From assembly GCF_016653615.1 (NCBI RefSeq), contig NZ_CP067393.1, forward strand, positions 744,001-808,000: 64,000 bases of DNA, read 5' to 3'. Both the position numbers and the translations under genes were made by a program. Below the pieces are notes generated by a model. That model was not told where the DNA came from and ran no database searches. It saw only the letters and a list, made by a program, of their open reading frames with translations. Source of the stretch: Entomomonas asaccharolytica. GTDB lineage: Bacteria; Pseudomonadota; Gammaproteobacteria; Pseudomonadales; Pseudomonadaceae. Every line of letters starts with the position of its first letter. Position 1 is the first letter of the stretch. Of the stretch, positions 28,041 through 37,666 are shown in pieces.

Positions 28041-28074
28041 AAAATGCCAGATATAAAAATATATCTGGCATTTT
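28041..28074 (-). terminator. Terminator of the DyP-type peroxidase gene
   Basis: A perfect 14-bp stem AAAATGCCAGATAT / ATATCTGGCATTTT with a 6-nt loop lies just after the peroxidase stop. Its T-rich 3' arm suits minus-strand termination. Confidence 0.75.
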
Positions 28075-28107
28075 AACAAGTTGTGTTCCGTTTGTAATAG
28101 CTAAACT

Positions 28108-29061
28108 TTAGTCGTCACCACCGCCTAGTTCTGAAAGCAAACTAGGGGAAGGAATAAAGAATAAAGTGCCTGTAATAGGTGTGCTAAAATCGAGTAAACG
28201 ATCATAATTACCCACTGGCTCACCAATAAACATATTGCGTAACATACGTTCTGTAGTGGTAAAAGTACTTGCATAGCCAATAAAGTAAGTACCATATTCA
28301 CCTTTAGAAGGATTGGCAAAAGGCATATTGGCACGCATTACCTTTAGTTCATTACCTTCATCATCTGCAATATTGGTAACAGCGTTATGTGCATTAGCAG
28401 GTTTTTCTTCGTCTGACAGTTCAATGTCATTAAGTTTTCTACGGCCAATAACTTTTTCCTGTTCTTCAATGGAAATACCGTTCCACTCTTTCATATTATG
28501 TAAATATTTCTGAACAAAGGCATAACTACCGCCACTAAAGTATTTGTCTTCATCGCCTATTGTAGAAAAGGTATAGGCATTTTCACCTTCAGGATTTTCA
28601 GTACCATCAACAAAACCAATAATAGTACGCCCATCAAAATAACGGAAGCCGTGGGTTTCATCAACAGACACAACTGCACCATCTAATAAAGTACAAATTT
28701 CAGAGGCTAGTTCAAAACAAATATCCATACGTCTTGCGCGAATATGAAAATAGATGTCGCCGGGTGTTGAGGGTGCAGTATGCTTATCGCCCTTAATGGC
28801 TTGGAAAGGCTTTAACTCTTTAGGATAAGGTTGTTCTGGAAATAATTTACCCCAAGCTTCAGCGCCAAATCCCATAACACAACTACCTTGTCCATCAGGC
28901 TCACGCTTTCTCAAGCTTCTTACTAATGCTGCAAGGCTGCCGCATACGTCCTTTACTTGGTCAACAGTGGTTTCAGTATTAACTAAGTTAAACACCATAA
29001 AAATGGCGGATTCTCCTGGTGGAAGTATGACATCAGGTGGAGTTATTTTTGAGGTAGACAT
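28108..29061 (-). CDS. DyP-type haem peroxidase (YfeX-like)
   Basis: This 317-residue protein is a ferredoxin-like-fold haem peroxidase of the dye-decolorising type. The GxxDG-type motif FVDGTENP (about 149-156) holds the distal Asp. The likely proximal haem ligand is the His in ANAHNAV (about 224), and the distal Arg is in VMRANMPF. IGRRKLNDIEL is also typical. It is related to E. coli YfeX. There is no signal peptide, so it is cytoplasmic. GGAGAA lies 7 bp before ATG. The C-terminus ends LGGGDD, which does not resemble known encapsulin targeting tails. It is transcribed alone and probably helps in peroxide or porphyrin handling. Confidence 0.92.
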   Translation of the reverse strand: MSTSKITPPDVILPPGESAIFMVFNLVNTETTVDQVKDVCGSLAALVRSLRKREPDGQGSCVMGFGAEAWGKLFPEQPYPKELKPFQAIKGDKHTAPSTPGDIYFHIRARRMDICFELASEICTLLDGAVVSVDETHGFRYFDGRTIIGFVDGTENPEGENAYTFSTIGDEDKYFSGGSYAFVQKYLHNMKEWNGISIEEQEKVIGRRKLNDIELSDEEKPANAHNAVTNIADDEGNELKVMRANMPFANPSKGEYGTYFIGYASTFTTTERMLRNMFIGEPVGNYDRLLDFSTPITGTLFFIPSPSLLSELGGGDD

Positions 29062-29244
29062 CGTTATTCTCCAAACAATTAATCAGGCTAAATGCTCGCT
29101 AATTTTTAATAAACAATGTTATAACTATTTTAAAAACATTGTATTTATTTAATGACTTAATTAGATGTAACTTTAAAATTGTTAAAGTATACATCTTTTT
29201 GCTTGCCAAGGTCATTGTTATGTTATTTTGAGCGTTTTCGTGAT

Positions 29245-29709
29245 TCACTCAACAGCTTTAGTAAGAGTTCCTAGCTCGCTATGCTTAATGTAATATTTTG
29301 CTTCCACTGGGTTTATTTTATACACAGCGTTTCTACCAAATAAAAAACCAAAACTTGCATCTTGAATAATATAGATTGTTTCACCCGCTTTAATTGTAAA
29401 AGAAACTTCTCCCCAGTTTTCAGCTTTTGAGGCTACTGTATGTTCACCTGGTTCTACATAAAAATAGATATATTGATTGCCACGGTTATAGCCTACTTGG
29501 CTGTTTGCTTCTTTACCATCTAAGAATACGTTATATTTGAATAGAGTATAAAGAGAACCAGGTCTGACAACGTAGATCATTCCTTGATCAGCTTTAATTA
29601 AATGTGGAAGTTGATAATTTTCTGTATCTTCTAACATTTGCTGTACGGTAACAGGTGTATAACAACCCGTTAACAATAATGATAATAGTAAAATAGGTAT
29701 TAATCTCAT
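29245..29709 (-). CDS. DUF2846 lipoprotein
   Basis: This 154-residue protein has a short lipoprotein signal ending LLTGC (Cys16). The mature beta-rich part contains IYVVRPGSL, NVFLDGKEANSQVG, YFYVEPGEHTVASKAE and FTIKAGETIYIIQDA. This is the DUF2846 pattern, which resembles PEGA-like surface domains. The function is unknown and an outer-membrane anchor is likely. It stands alone, with gaps of about 180 bp on each side. Confidence 0.82.
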   Translation of the reverse strand: MRLIPILLLSLLLTGCYTPVTVQQMLEDTENYQLPHLIKADQGMIYVVRPGSLYTLFKYNVFLDGKEANSQVGYNRGNQYIYFYVEPGEHTVASKAENWGEVSFTIKAGETIYIIQDASFGFLFGRNAVYKINPVEAKYYIKHSELGTLTKAVE

Positions 29710-29892
29710 TATATTCTCACTTGTAATTCAATTAATGATCCACTAAATAGATCATGTTAATTTTCTATGGTTAAATTTACTAGTTAATTTAAACAAAAGT
29801 ATTTGATACACATATTATGCTAAAGAGTGATTGTTTTTTCTGTGTTTAACTGCCACTGTAATAACAAAAGATTTTTATAAAGAGGTGTAATA

Positions 29893-30243
29893 ATGAAATT
29901 ATTTAAATCAGTAGCTGTAACTTTAGGCGTTTTATGTTGTTTTACAGTTTATGCTTCAGAAACTACTATTTATCAGTGTGAAGATGGTGAGCGCTTTGAA
30001 GCAGCTTATCCAGATAAGGATACCGCTATTCTTAATTACGGTGGAGAATTAAAATTACTTAAAGCAGTGGTTTCTGCTGATGGTGCACGTTATGCGGGCG
30101 AAGATTGGCAGTGGTGGACAAAAGGCGATCAAGGTAATTTAGCACCTTTGAAAAAAGGTGAAGATTATGCAGAGTCTGTAGGTAAAACGTGTTATATGTT
30201 AAAGCCTGCAAAAGTAATGACTAATCAGCAAACAGCTAAATAA
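29893..30243 (+). CDS. mliC: MliC/PliC-type lysozyme inhibitor
   Basis: This 116-residue exported protein has a signal peptide (cut near VYAS) and a C-type lysozyme inhibitor domain. It has YQCEDGERFEAAYP, a central DGARYAGEDWQWWTKGDQGNL matching the SGARY...FWTKG signature, and a second Cys in KTCYML for a disulfide. MliC is a lipoprotein in E. coli. This version lacks a clear lipobox (its CC pair lies mid-signal), so it is more like soluble periplasmic PliC. It would protect peptidoglycan from host lysozyme, which suits an animal-associated life. Confidence 0.82.
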   Translation: MKLFKSVAVTLGVLCCFTVYASETTIYQCEDGERFEAAYPDKDTAILNYGGELKLLKAVVSADGARYAGEDWQWWTKGDQGNLAPLKKGEDYAESVGKTCYMLKPAKVMTNQQTAK

Positions 30244-30258
30244 TTAATTGCATGGATT

Positions 30259-30282
30259 AGGGAGTAAGAATATATGCTCCCT
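30259..30282 (+). terminator. Weak hairpin after the lysozyme-inhibitor gene
   Basis: AGGGAG / CTCCCT with a 12-nt loop is followed by TTATGATT, a poor T tract. Termination here is possible but not strong. Confidence 0.45.
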
Positions 30283-30447
30283 TTATGATTATAAAATCAT
30301 AACACTATTTGTTAAGCTATTTGTTATAGAGAACTTACAATTAAATATGTAAAGTTTTTTGGCTAATCATTACAGCCAAACTAAAACATGCGATAATCAT
30401 TTCTTTTATAAATAACTTTCAATATTTCTCTTTGTAAGGGATGCCTA

Positions 30448-31725
30448 ATGCTTAATTACCTGTGGCTAGGTTTTTTTGTTATTGCGGCTATTGCAGCAGT
30501 AATTCGCCTTTTAGGTGGCGATGTTGATGTATTTGCTGATATGGTGGCAAGCCTTTTTGAAATGGCTAAAACCTCTGTTGATATTATGATTGTGCTATTT
30601 GGCACATTAACTCTATGGATGGGGTTGTTAAAAATAGCAGAAAAAGCAGGGCTTATTGAAATATTAGCTAAATTACTAGGCCCTTTATTTCAACGTTTAA
30701 TGCCAGAAGTTCCTAAGGGACATCCAGCTATTGGTTTAATCACCTTAAATTTTACAGCCAATGCATTAGGACTAGATAATGCTGCTACCCCTATTGGGCT
30801 TAAGGCAATGAAGTCCTTACAGGAATTAAATCCTGTTAAAACAGTGGCTACTAATGCGCAAATTTTATTTTTGGTATTAAATGCTTCATCGTTAACTTTA
30901 TTACCAATAACTATTTTTATTTTTAGAGCGAAATACGATGCGCCTGATCCAACCATGGTGTTTTTACCGATCTTATTAGCTACCAGTGCTTCTACCTTAG
31001 CAGGTTTATTAAGTGTAGCCTTTATGCAGCGGTTAAGGTTACTTGATCCTATTGTTTTGTTATGGTTTGCAGGAATAGGCTTCTTTATAGGGGTATTTGT
31101 TTGTATTTCAGTTGGTTTAACGACTACCAGTTATTATTTAATCAATCAATTAATTCACTTTTTATGGCTAGAGAATACATCATTAGCTACTTTTTCTTCC
31201 CTAGTGGGTAATATTACGCTGTTTGGTATTATTCTGTTGTTTTTATCTGTAGGTGCTTATCGTAAAGTACCTGTTTATGATGCTTTTATTGAAGGAGCCA
31301 AAGAAGCCTTTGAAGTAGCTAAAAATTTATTACCTTATTTAGTGGCAATGCTTTGTGCTATAGGGGTATTAAGGGCTTCTGGCGCATTGGATTATTTTTT
31401 AGAGTTAATTCGTCAATTATTTCATTTTTTTGGTACAGATACACGTTTTGTAGATGCTTTACCTACAGCACTAGTAAAACCCTTTTCTGGCAGTGGTGCT
31501 AGGGGTATGATGATAGAGACTATGCAACATTATGGTGTTGATAGTTTTCCCGCGTTAGTGGCGGCTACTATGCAAGGAAGCACGGAAACAACTTTCTATG
31601 TATTAGCAGTTTATTTTGGTTCAGTAGGTATTCAGCGCGTACGTCATGCAGTCGGATGCGCTTTATTCTGTGACTTAGTAGGTGTGGTTGCATCTATCTT
31701 AATTTGTTATTGGTTTTTTGGTTAA
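30448..31725 (+). CDS. SpmA-SpmB-like nucleoside-recognition (gate) membrane protein
   Basis: This 425-residue inner-membrane protein of about 10 segments joins what Bacillus encodes as two proteins, SpmA and SpmB. The first half has TANALGLDNAATPIGLKAM (near 105-123). The second half has KPFSGSGARGMMIETM and QGSTETTFYVLAVYFG (near 345-395). Both halves carry the nucleoside-recognition gate domain. In non-spore-formers the fused form is common and its role is unknown, perhaps transport. The region upstream (204 bp) includes a small inverted repeat ATGATT/AATCAT but no clear promoter. It may be co-transcribed with tex, 72 bp downstream. Confidence 0.85.
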   Translation: MLNYLWLGFFVIAAIAAVIRLLGGDVDVFADMVASLFEMAKTSVDIMIVLFGTLTLWMGLLKIAEKAGLIEILAKLLGPLFQRLMPEVPKGHPAIGLITLNFTANALGLDNAATPIGLKAMKSLQELNPVKTVATNAQILFLVLNASSLTLLPITIFIFRAKYDAPDPTMVFLPILLATSASTLAGLLSVAFMQRLRLLDPIVLLWFAGIGFFIGVFVCISVGLTTTSYYLINQLIHFLWLENTSLATFSSLVGNITLFGIILLFLSVGAYRKVPVYDAFIEGAKEAFEVAKNLLPYLVAMLCAIGVLRASGALDYFLELIRQLFHFFGTDTRFVDALPTALVKPFSGSGARGMMIETMQHYGVDSFPALVAATMQGSTETTFYVLAVYFGSVGIQRVRHAVGCALFCDLVGVVASILICYWFFG

Positions 31726-31797
31726 GTTTTCATAATGGTTTAAGGTCGTTATACTAATGCCTTTTTTGCCGTTATGGATTGTTATTGTTGAGAGTTT

Positions 31798-34140
31798 ATG
31801 AATAGTATAAATAATCGTATTGCTGAAGAATTATCTTTATTGCCTTCTGGCAAGGTATCTCCTAATCAAGTAGCTGCTGCTGTAGCTTTATTAGATGAGG
31901 GAGCAACAGTTCCTTTTATTGCTCGTTATCGTAAGGAAGTAACAGGTAGTTTAGATGATACGCAATTACGGTTATTAGAAGAAAGATTGCGTTACTTAAG
32001 AGAGCTAGATGAGCGTCGAGCTACTATTCTAGCTAGTATTGAAGAACAGGGTAAGCTTACCCCAGAATTAAAAGCAGAAATTGAACAAGCAGATACTAAA
32101 ACTCGTTTAGAAGATTTATATCTACCTTACAAACCAAAACGTCGTACTAAAGGTCAAATTGCAATTGAAGCGGGTTTAGAGCCGCTAGCTGATTTATTAT
32201 TTAATGAACCAACTAAAGACCCAGAAACAGAAGCAGCCAATTTTATTAATGATGATAAAGGTGTAGCTGATGTTAAAGCTGCCCTAGATGGCGCTAAATA
32301 TATCTTAATGGAGCGTTTTTCTGAGGATGCTAATCTCTTAGAGAAATTACGTCATTTTATGAAGCAAGAGTCCATTTTAGCTGCGCGTGTTATTGAAGGT
32401 AAAGAGCAAGAAGGTGCTAAGTTTAGTGATTATTTTGAACATAACGAACCTATAAAAACGACACCTTCGCATCGTGCCTTAGCTATTTTCCGTGGTCGTA
32501 ATGAAGGTATTTTATCTGCTTCATTGGTTGTAGGAGATGAAGAAACTAAGAGTCATCCATGTGAAGCAATGATAGCGGATTGGTTTAATATTAAAGAGCA
32601 AGGCCGAGCAGCGGATAAATGGTTGTCTGAAGTAGTACGTTGGACATGGAAAGTTAAGCTTTATAACCATGTAGAAACCGATTTATTAGGCGAGTTAAGG
32701 GAGAAGGCAGAAGATGAAGCGATAAGTGTATTTGCTCGTAATCTGCATGATTTATTACTTGCCGCACCAGCAGGGCCAAGAGCTACCTTAGGTTTAGACC
32801 CTGGTTTAAGAACAGGCGTTAAAGTAGCGGTGGTAGATGCCACGGGTAAATTATTAGAGACAGGTACTATATATCCCCATGCACCTAGAAATGATTGGGA
32901 TGGCAGTATTAATGCATTAGCAAAACTATGTGCTAAACATAATGTAGATTTAATCGCTATTGGTAATGGTACAGCAAGCCGTGAGACAGATAAGTTGGCA
33001 GCAGAGCTTATTAAAAAATACGCTAACTTAAAAATGACTAAGATTATGGTAAGTGAGGCTGGCGCTTCTGTTTATTCTGCTTCTGAATTAGCGGCTAAAG
33101 AGTTTCCTGAGTTAGATGTATCATTAAGAGGAGCTGTTTCTATTGCCCGTCGCTTACAAGATCCATTAGCAGAACTGGTAAAAATTGATCCTAAGTCTAT
33201 TGGTGTTGGTCAGTATCAACATGATGTATCACAACTTAAACTAGCACGTTCTTTGGATGCAGTGGTTGAGGACTGTGTAAACGCAGTGGGCGTAGATGTA
33301 AATACAGCTTCTTCTGCTTTATTAGCACGTATTTCTGGTTTAAATACGACTATTGCGCAGAATATTGTGAGCTATCGCGATAGTAATGGTGCTTTTAAAA
33401 CACGTAACGAGTTAAAAAAGGTGAGCCGTTTAGGTGAAAAAACCTTTGAACAAGCAGCAGGTTTCTTGCGTGTAATGAATGCTGCTAATCCACTTGATTC
33501 ATCTGCGGTGCATCCAGAGGCTTATCCTGTGGTAGAGCGTATTGCGAAAGAAACCAGTAAAGATATTCGATCTTTAATTGGTGATTCTAGTTTCTTAAAA
33601 CAATTAGACCCTAGTAAATTTACTGATGAAACCTTTGGTTTGCCTACTGTAACAGATATTTTAAAAGAATTAGATAAACCTGGCCGTGATCCTCGTCCAG
33701 AGTTTAAAACAGCTGAATTTCAAGAAGGCGTAGAAACATTAAAAGACCTTAAATTAGGGATGATTTTAGAAGGTGTGGTTACCAATGTAACTAACTTTGG
33801 CGCATTTGTGGATATTGGGGTTCATCAAGATGGCTTAGTACATATCAGCGCCTTGTCAGAAAATTTTGTCAAAGACCCTTATCAAGTAGTAAAAGCGGGT
33901 GATGTTGTTAAAGTTAAAGTAATGGAAGTGGATATTCCGCGTAATCGTGTAGGCTTATCTATGCGTTTAGGTGATACACCAGGAGAGAAAATAGAAGGTG
34001 GTGCTGGCAGTAATAGACAAGCTCATCGAGGAGGTAATAATAAACCCCATCAACCACAAACACCTAAGACAAATACGCCACCAGTAAATAATGCAATGGC
34101 TGCTTTATTTGCAAATGCTAAGCAATTGAAGAAAAAATAG
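31798..34140 (+). CDS. tex: Transcription accessory protein Tex
   Basis: This 780-residue nucleic-acid-binding protein has the N-terminal Tex helical domain, an RNase-H-like YqgF domain starting [18 protein letters not shown] (about 327), helix-hairpin-helix motifs (about 500-560) and a C-terminal S1 domain ([18 protein letters not shown], about 655-724). A basic, Gln/Pro-rich tail follows. Tex homologues bind RNA and RNA polymerase and affect transcription of toxin and stress genes. The length is that of Pseudomonas and E. coli YhgF/Tex. Confidence 0.95.
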   Translation: MNSINNRIAEELSLLPSGKVSPNQVAAAVALLDEGATVPFIARYRKEVTGSLDDTQLRLLEERLRYLRELDERRATILASIEEQGKLTPELKAEIEQADTKTRLEDLYLPYKPKRRTKGQIAIEAGLEPLADLLFNEPTKDPETEAANFINDDKGVADVKAALDGAKYILMERFSEDANLLEKLRHFMKQESILAARVIEGKEQEGAKFSDYFEHNEPIKTTPSHRALAIFRGRNEGILSASLVVGDEETKSHPCEAMIADWFNIKEQGRAADKWLSEVVRWTWKVKLYNHVETDLLGELREKAEDEAISVFARNLHDLLLAAPAGPRATLGLDPGLRTGVKVAVVDATGKLLETGTIYPHAPRNDWDGSINALAKLCAKHNVDLIAIGNGTASRETDKLAAELIKKYANLKMTKIMVSEAGASVYSASELAAKEFPELDVSLRGAVSIARRLQDPLAELVKIDPKSIGVGQYQHDVSQLKLARSLDAVVEDCVNAVGVDVNTASSALLARISGLNTTIAQNIVSYRDSNGAFKTRNELKKVSRLGEKTFEQAAGFLRVMNAANPLDSSAVHPEAYPVVERIAKETSKDIRSLIGDSSFLKQLDPSKFTDETFGLPTVTDILKELDKPGRDPRPEFKTAEFQEGVETLKDLKLGMILEGVVTNVTNFGAFVDIGVHQDGLVHISALSENFVKDPYQVVKAGDVVKVKVMEVDIPRNRVGLSMRLGDTPGEKIEGGAGSNRQAHRGGNNKPHQPQTPKTNTPPVNNAMAALFANAKQLKKK

Positions 34141-34147
34141 ACTATTT

Positions 34148-34175
34148 GAAAAGCTTATTTGGCAATAAGCTTTTC
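34148..34175 (+). terminator. tex terminator
   Basis: A perfect 11-bp stem GAAAAGCTTAT / ATAAGCTTTTC with a 6-nt loop starts 8 bp after the tex stop. It also shows that the following gene starts at 34200 rather than in-frame at 34146, which would lie in this hairpin. Confidence 0.7.
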
Positions 34176-34199
34176 ATAGAGATTAAAGGGATTAGTTAC

Positions 34200-34781
34200 A
34201 TGGAAAAAGGTCTAGCATTATTATTTCTTACGCTATTTGCAATAATTCTAATTGGAGTAATCATCTCATTGAAAATTGTTGTTTTTTCATTGGTGATGTT
34301 AAAAAACTCATTAGTACAGAAAAAAACCTTATACAAAAGTGATGATTTAATTGTTATTTGTTATATTTTCTTTGCCTATACGTTGATTTTATTTTTTAAG
34401 AATGGCGAGTTTATAAAATCTTTATTAGCAATAGTTTATTTTATTGGAGCATTAATCTTACTTAGCAAGAAAAGTTTTAATACAAATGCAATAATTGTAT
34501 TCTTACTCACAATAGCTTGACTCACAATAGCTTGTGTTTTTTTTATAAGTAATTTAATCATTCCAGACTATCATATAAAGACGGATACAGCTGAGGGTGA
34601 AGTTTTTCAAAGATTACTGTTAGCAGAAGTGATGATGACAATACTGGTAGCTATTTGTACAGTATTTTTATTTAATATTGAAACTAAAATTAGATTTATT
34701 ATTTATAGTATTGTTTATACTGCAATAGCGTATGTAGTATGTGTATTACTTTTAATCTTTGCATATCACTATTATAAATAA
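34200..34781 (+). pseudogene. Membrane-protein gene interrupted by an in-frame TGA from a 15-bp duplication
   Basis: The frame from ATG 34200 (AAGGG site upstream) runs as a hydrophobic protein (MEKGLALLFLTLFAIILIG...). It meets TGA at 34518-34520, then continues in the same frame without another stop for 87 codons (ending FAYHYYK) to TAA at 34779-34781. The TGA is made at the junction of an exact tandem duplication of 15 nt (34505-34519 and 34520-34534). With one copy the codons read GCT TGT GTT, restoring an intact protein of about 188 residues with four or five membrane segments. The family is not recognised. Either the gene is recently inactivated or the truncated 106-residue product is what is made. 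Confidence 0.75.
34505..34534 (+). repeat. Exact 15-bp tandem duplication
   Basis: The unit ACTCACAATAGCTTG occurs twice, head to tail with no mismatch. The length keeps the reading frame, but the junction TTG-A creates TGA where the single-copy gene would have TGT (Cys). Confidence 0.95.
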
Positions 34782-34889
34782 TATAAGATGTTGTAATAAT
34801 ATTTAGCTGATTTAACTAGTTATTCAAACCTTGAAAGAGTATTTTAATTAAATAGTTAGCATTTTGCTTTATTAAACGAAGGTTAAGTA

Positions 34890-35225
34890 ATGAAAAAATT
34901 ATTCTTATTAAGTGGCTTAATGGTTATTTTAGCTAATTTTTCCACTTATACACTAGCAGCGGGAATAGACAAGGAACGTTGTACTTTTAATGATATTCCC
35001 CTTTATGGCAAAGTTAAGATTGTGGACAGTGATGCTGATATTACAGTACAACGAGTTGAGACTGCTGCTGATATAGATATAAAATTAAATGATTCGCCTG
35101 CCCATTGTGGAGAGTGGCATTTTGTTGAGCAACAAGCAGATTTTACCATTGAGTATGTACCTGATGGGGCGGATATCAAAATTAGAGAAGTGGATATTGA
35201 CCCTGGTATTAAGCAACTCAATTAA
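34890..35225 (+). CDS. Small exported DUF6150-like protein
   Basis: This 111-residue protein has a signal peptide (cut near TLAAG). The mature part repeats a beta-strand pattern every 11-12 residues around an AD[IF] core: KVKIVDSDADITVQRVE, AADIDIKLND, QADFTIEYVP and GADIKIREVD. One CGEW and two cysteines are present. The pattern LYGKVKIVDS...DPG recalls DUF6150 proteins of unknown function; that name is from memory and not certain. It stands alone in AT-rich surroundings. Confidence 0.65.
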   Translation: MKKLFLLSGLMVILANFSTYTLAAGIDKERCTFNDIPLYGKVKIVDSDADITVQRVETAADIDIKLNDSPAHCGEWHFVEQQADFTIEYVPDGADIKIREVDIDPGIKQLN

Positions 35226-35547
35226 GGTAATTAGCTTTGCTAGTTAATAAAGTAGGCTAATCAGTAATAATAAACGCTTAATAATAAAATGCTAAATGGC
35301 TTTTTGAATCCTATAAAAATGATTATAAACTCATGATTGTTCACTAAAAGTCTTATTACAACCGCGCCAAACGTATAATTCGCCTAACTTCACATATTGT
35401 TAAACTGCTTCTGTTTAGATTTAAAAGGCTTGAATTAATTTAACTCTCTGTAAGTAATTCTGTTTCACTTTCAATCTAACAGTAATTATTTTCAATTAGT
35501 TCAGTAAGTATTTTCTAAAGTTTAATAAATAAGTTAAGGGTGAAAAC
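35226..35547. other. AT-rich gap before the unknown membrane protein gene
   Basis: About 320 bp hold no coding frame. A TATAAT at 35374-35379 has no good -35, but could be the -10 for the downstream gene with a leader of about 160 nt. No RNA gene is apparent. Confidence 0.45.
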
Positions 35548-36585
35548 ATGATAGCGTATGAAGCGGAAGCAAAAAGAGTTTCTTGGGGTAGTATCATTGC
35601 TGGTTTGGTAACAGTACTTGCAGTATCTATATTGTTTTCTACATTAGGTACTAGTCTTGGATTTGCCGTTTTGTCTCCTAAGTCAGATCAACCATTTGAG
35701 GGTGTTGGTATAACAATGCTCATTTGGACAGTGCTAACGGTAGTAGTAAGTTTAGCAGCTGGTGGTTTCGTAGCAGGTAGATTAGCAGGTATTGAAGGCA
35801 AAATTCACGGCTTTTTAGTTTGGGCTACTACATTAATAGTTTCAGTTATTCTTACTTCCATGATGCTATCAAGTGCAGTTCAAATGGCTGGCAGCACTAT
35901 TGGCGCAGTAGGTTCTGCCACTGGTTCAGTAGTTTCAGGTGTTGGTTCTGTTGTAGGCAGCAGTGTAACAACAGCAGCAAAAGGTATTGAAAAGATTTTT
36001 GAAAGTATCAATATCGATACCGATGTTTCTGGCCAAGAACTTCAACAAAACATCAAGCAAGCATTACAAAATAGTGGTGTTGATGCGTTACAACCTAATT
36101 ACTTACAAAACCAACTTAAAAAATCAGCAAAAGATGTACAATCAGCTGTTAAGCAAATAGCGCTTAATCCTGATGATGCTGATAAAGTGATTGATAATTT
36201 ATCAAAAACTTTAAAAGAAAGAGCTGATACAGTAACAAGTAAAATTGATCGTGAAGATGTGGTTAGAGCAATTAGAAATAATTCTAATCTTTCTGATGAT
36301 GAAATTAATCAAATTGTTGATAACTATATTGAAGCACGTACCGAACTTCAACAAACTATTGAAGAACGTCTGCAAGATACAGAAGAATTAATTGCTGAAG
36401 CTAAAGCAACTTATCAAGATATGAAAGTAAAAGCAATTGAAGCAGCAGATCAAGCAGCTAGTGCAGTTGCTAAAATAGCTTGTTGGTCATTTATTGCTTT
36501 ACTATTAGGCGCTATCGTTAGTACCTTAACTGGTTGCCTAGGTGTACGTTATTATGCACGTGTTTATAGAAGAGAAGTTGTTTAA
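35548..36585 (+). CDS. Unknown membrane protein with a long helical hydrophilic middle
   Basis: I do not recognise a named family. The 345-residue protein has three hydrophobic segments in the first 110 residues (WGSIIAGLVTVLAVSILF, then two more). A Gly/Ser/Val-rich stretch with repeated GSVVG-like units follows (about 118-145). About 150 residues of charged, probably amphipathic helix come next (residues 150-300, rich in Q, D, E, K), and the last membrane segment is near the C-terminus (IACWSFIALLLGAIVSTLTGCLGVRYY). The helical middle could lie in the periplasm or cytoplasm. Ribosome site AAGGG precedes ATG and a strong terminator follows, so it is a single-gene unit. Confidence 0.7.
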   Translation: MIAYEAEAKRVSWGSIIAGLVTVLAVSILFSTLGTSLGFAVLSPKSDQPFEGVGITMLIWTVLTVVVSLAAGGFVAGRLAGIEGKIHGFLVWATTLIVSVILTSMMLSSAVQMAGSTIGAVGSATGSVVSGVGSVVGSSVTTAAKGIEKIFESINIDTDVSGQELQQNIKQALQNSGVDALQPNYLQNQLKKSAKDVQSAVKQIALNPDDADKVIDNLSKTLKERADTVTSKIDREDVVRAIRNNSNLSDDEINQIVDNYIEARTELQQTIEERLQDTEELIAEAKATYQDMKVKAIEAADQAASAVAKIACWSFIALLLGAIVSTLTGCLGVRYYARVYRREVV

Positions 36586-36605
36586 TAACTTCCTCTTTAT
36601 TTAGT

Positions 36606-36636
36606 AAAAAAGCCTGTTTATTAACAGGCTTTTTTA
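36606..36636 (+). terminator. Terminator after the unknown membrane protein gene
   Basis: A stem GCCTGTT / AACAGGC with a 4-nt loop, preceded by A6 and followed by a T tract, lies 20 bp past the stop. Confidence 0.92.
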
Positions 36637-36791
36637 TTTTTAAAAATATAATAAGATGTTAGGTGCTTTATAAGCCATTCTTTCAATTAATTAATGGAAT
36701 AGTTACCCCTAATAACCTACAATTGTAGTCAACTATTTTTGTGTAAATAGCTATTGTCTTATTTTTATAAATACCAGTAATAGAGGCAGCA

Positions 36792-37646
36792 ATGGAAGGA
36801 TTATTTTGCTATAAAAAAATGCCAGTTTGGACAAATACCACTATACCTAAAGAATTTAAAGAAAAGCATAATACTCAACAAGGAACATGGGCAAAATTAG
36901 CTATATTGCGAGGTTCATTAGAGTTTGCAATATTAACGGAACAAGGTGATATGATCGAGCAGTTTAGTTTTTCTGCTGATAATCAACCACCTTTTATAGA
37001 ACCTCAACAATGGCATAAGATAATTAGTTGTTCAAATGATTTAGAATGCCAATTAGGATTTTATTGTAAAGCAGAAGATTATAGTCATAAAAAATATGAT
37101 TTAACTAAAACCCATTCTGAAGTTTTAGAAGCTGCAAAAATTGTTAAACCCTGTAAAGCATTAGATTTAGGTTGTGGCGGTGGTAGAAACTCTTTGTTTC
37201 TTCATTTATTAGGGTTCGATGTTACTGCTGTTGATCAAAATATTGATCGTTTACAAGAAGTGGTTACTAAAGAAAATCTACAAGGTATTAAGGTAGCGCC
37301 TTATAATATTAATGAAGCTACTATTACGGATAATTATGGTTTTATTTTTTCTACTGTAGTGCTTATGTTTTTAGAAAGAGTGCGTATACCTACTATTATT
37401 CAGAATATGCAGCAACATACAGATCAAGGTGGTTATAATTTAATTGTTTCTGCAATGTCTACAGAGGATTTTCCCTGTCCTGTTTCGTTTTCTTTTACCT
37501 TTAAAGAAAATGAATTAAAAGAATATTATCAAGGTTGGGAAATTATTAAATATAATGAGAATATTGGCGAGTTACATAGAAAAGATGAAAATGGTCAACG
37601 AATAAAATTACGTTTTGCTACATTATTGGCTAAGAAAATAAATTAA
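36792..37646 (+). CDS. tehB: TehB-type SAM-dependent methyltransferase (tellurite resistance)
   Basis: This 284-residue protein has an N-terminal DUF1971/cupin-like domain (PVWTNTTIPKEFKEKHNT, about 11-90) joined to a class I methyltransferase with motif I ALDLGCGGGRNSLF (about 122-135) and DVTAVDQN. This two-domain form is that of Haemophilus TehB; E. coli TehB lacks the first domain. TehB uses SAM to detoxify tellurite and also affects oxidative stress resistance. AGAGG precedes the ATG. It is followed 20 bp later by the M23 peptidase gene and they may be co-transcribed. Confidence 0.88.
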   Translation: MEGLFCYKKMPVWTNTTIPKEFKEKHNTQQGTWAKLAILRGSLEFAILTEQGDMIEQFSFSADNQPPFIEPQQWHKIISCSNDLECQLGFYCKAEDYSHKKYDLTKTHSEVLEAAKIVKPCKALDLGCGGGRNSLFLHLLGFDVTAVDQNIDRLQEVVTKENLQGIKVAPYNINEATITDNYGFIFSTVVLMFLERVRIPTIIQNMQQHTDQGGYNLIVSAMSTEDFPCPVSFSFTFKENELKEYYQGWEIIKYNENIGELHRKDENGQRIKLRFATLLAKKIN

Positions 37647-37666
37647 AGCATAAGTATTAGGATAAG

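Noticed and set aside
28108-28150. DyP peroxidase C-terminus as an encapsulin targeting peptide
   Set aside because: The end LGGGDD lacks the known targeting consensus and no encapsulin gene is nearby.
34146-34199. Upstream start for the broken membrane-protein gene
   Set aside because: These codons lie in the tex terminator hairpin, and the ATG at 34200 has a ribosome site.
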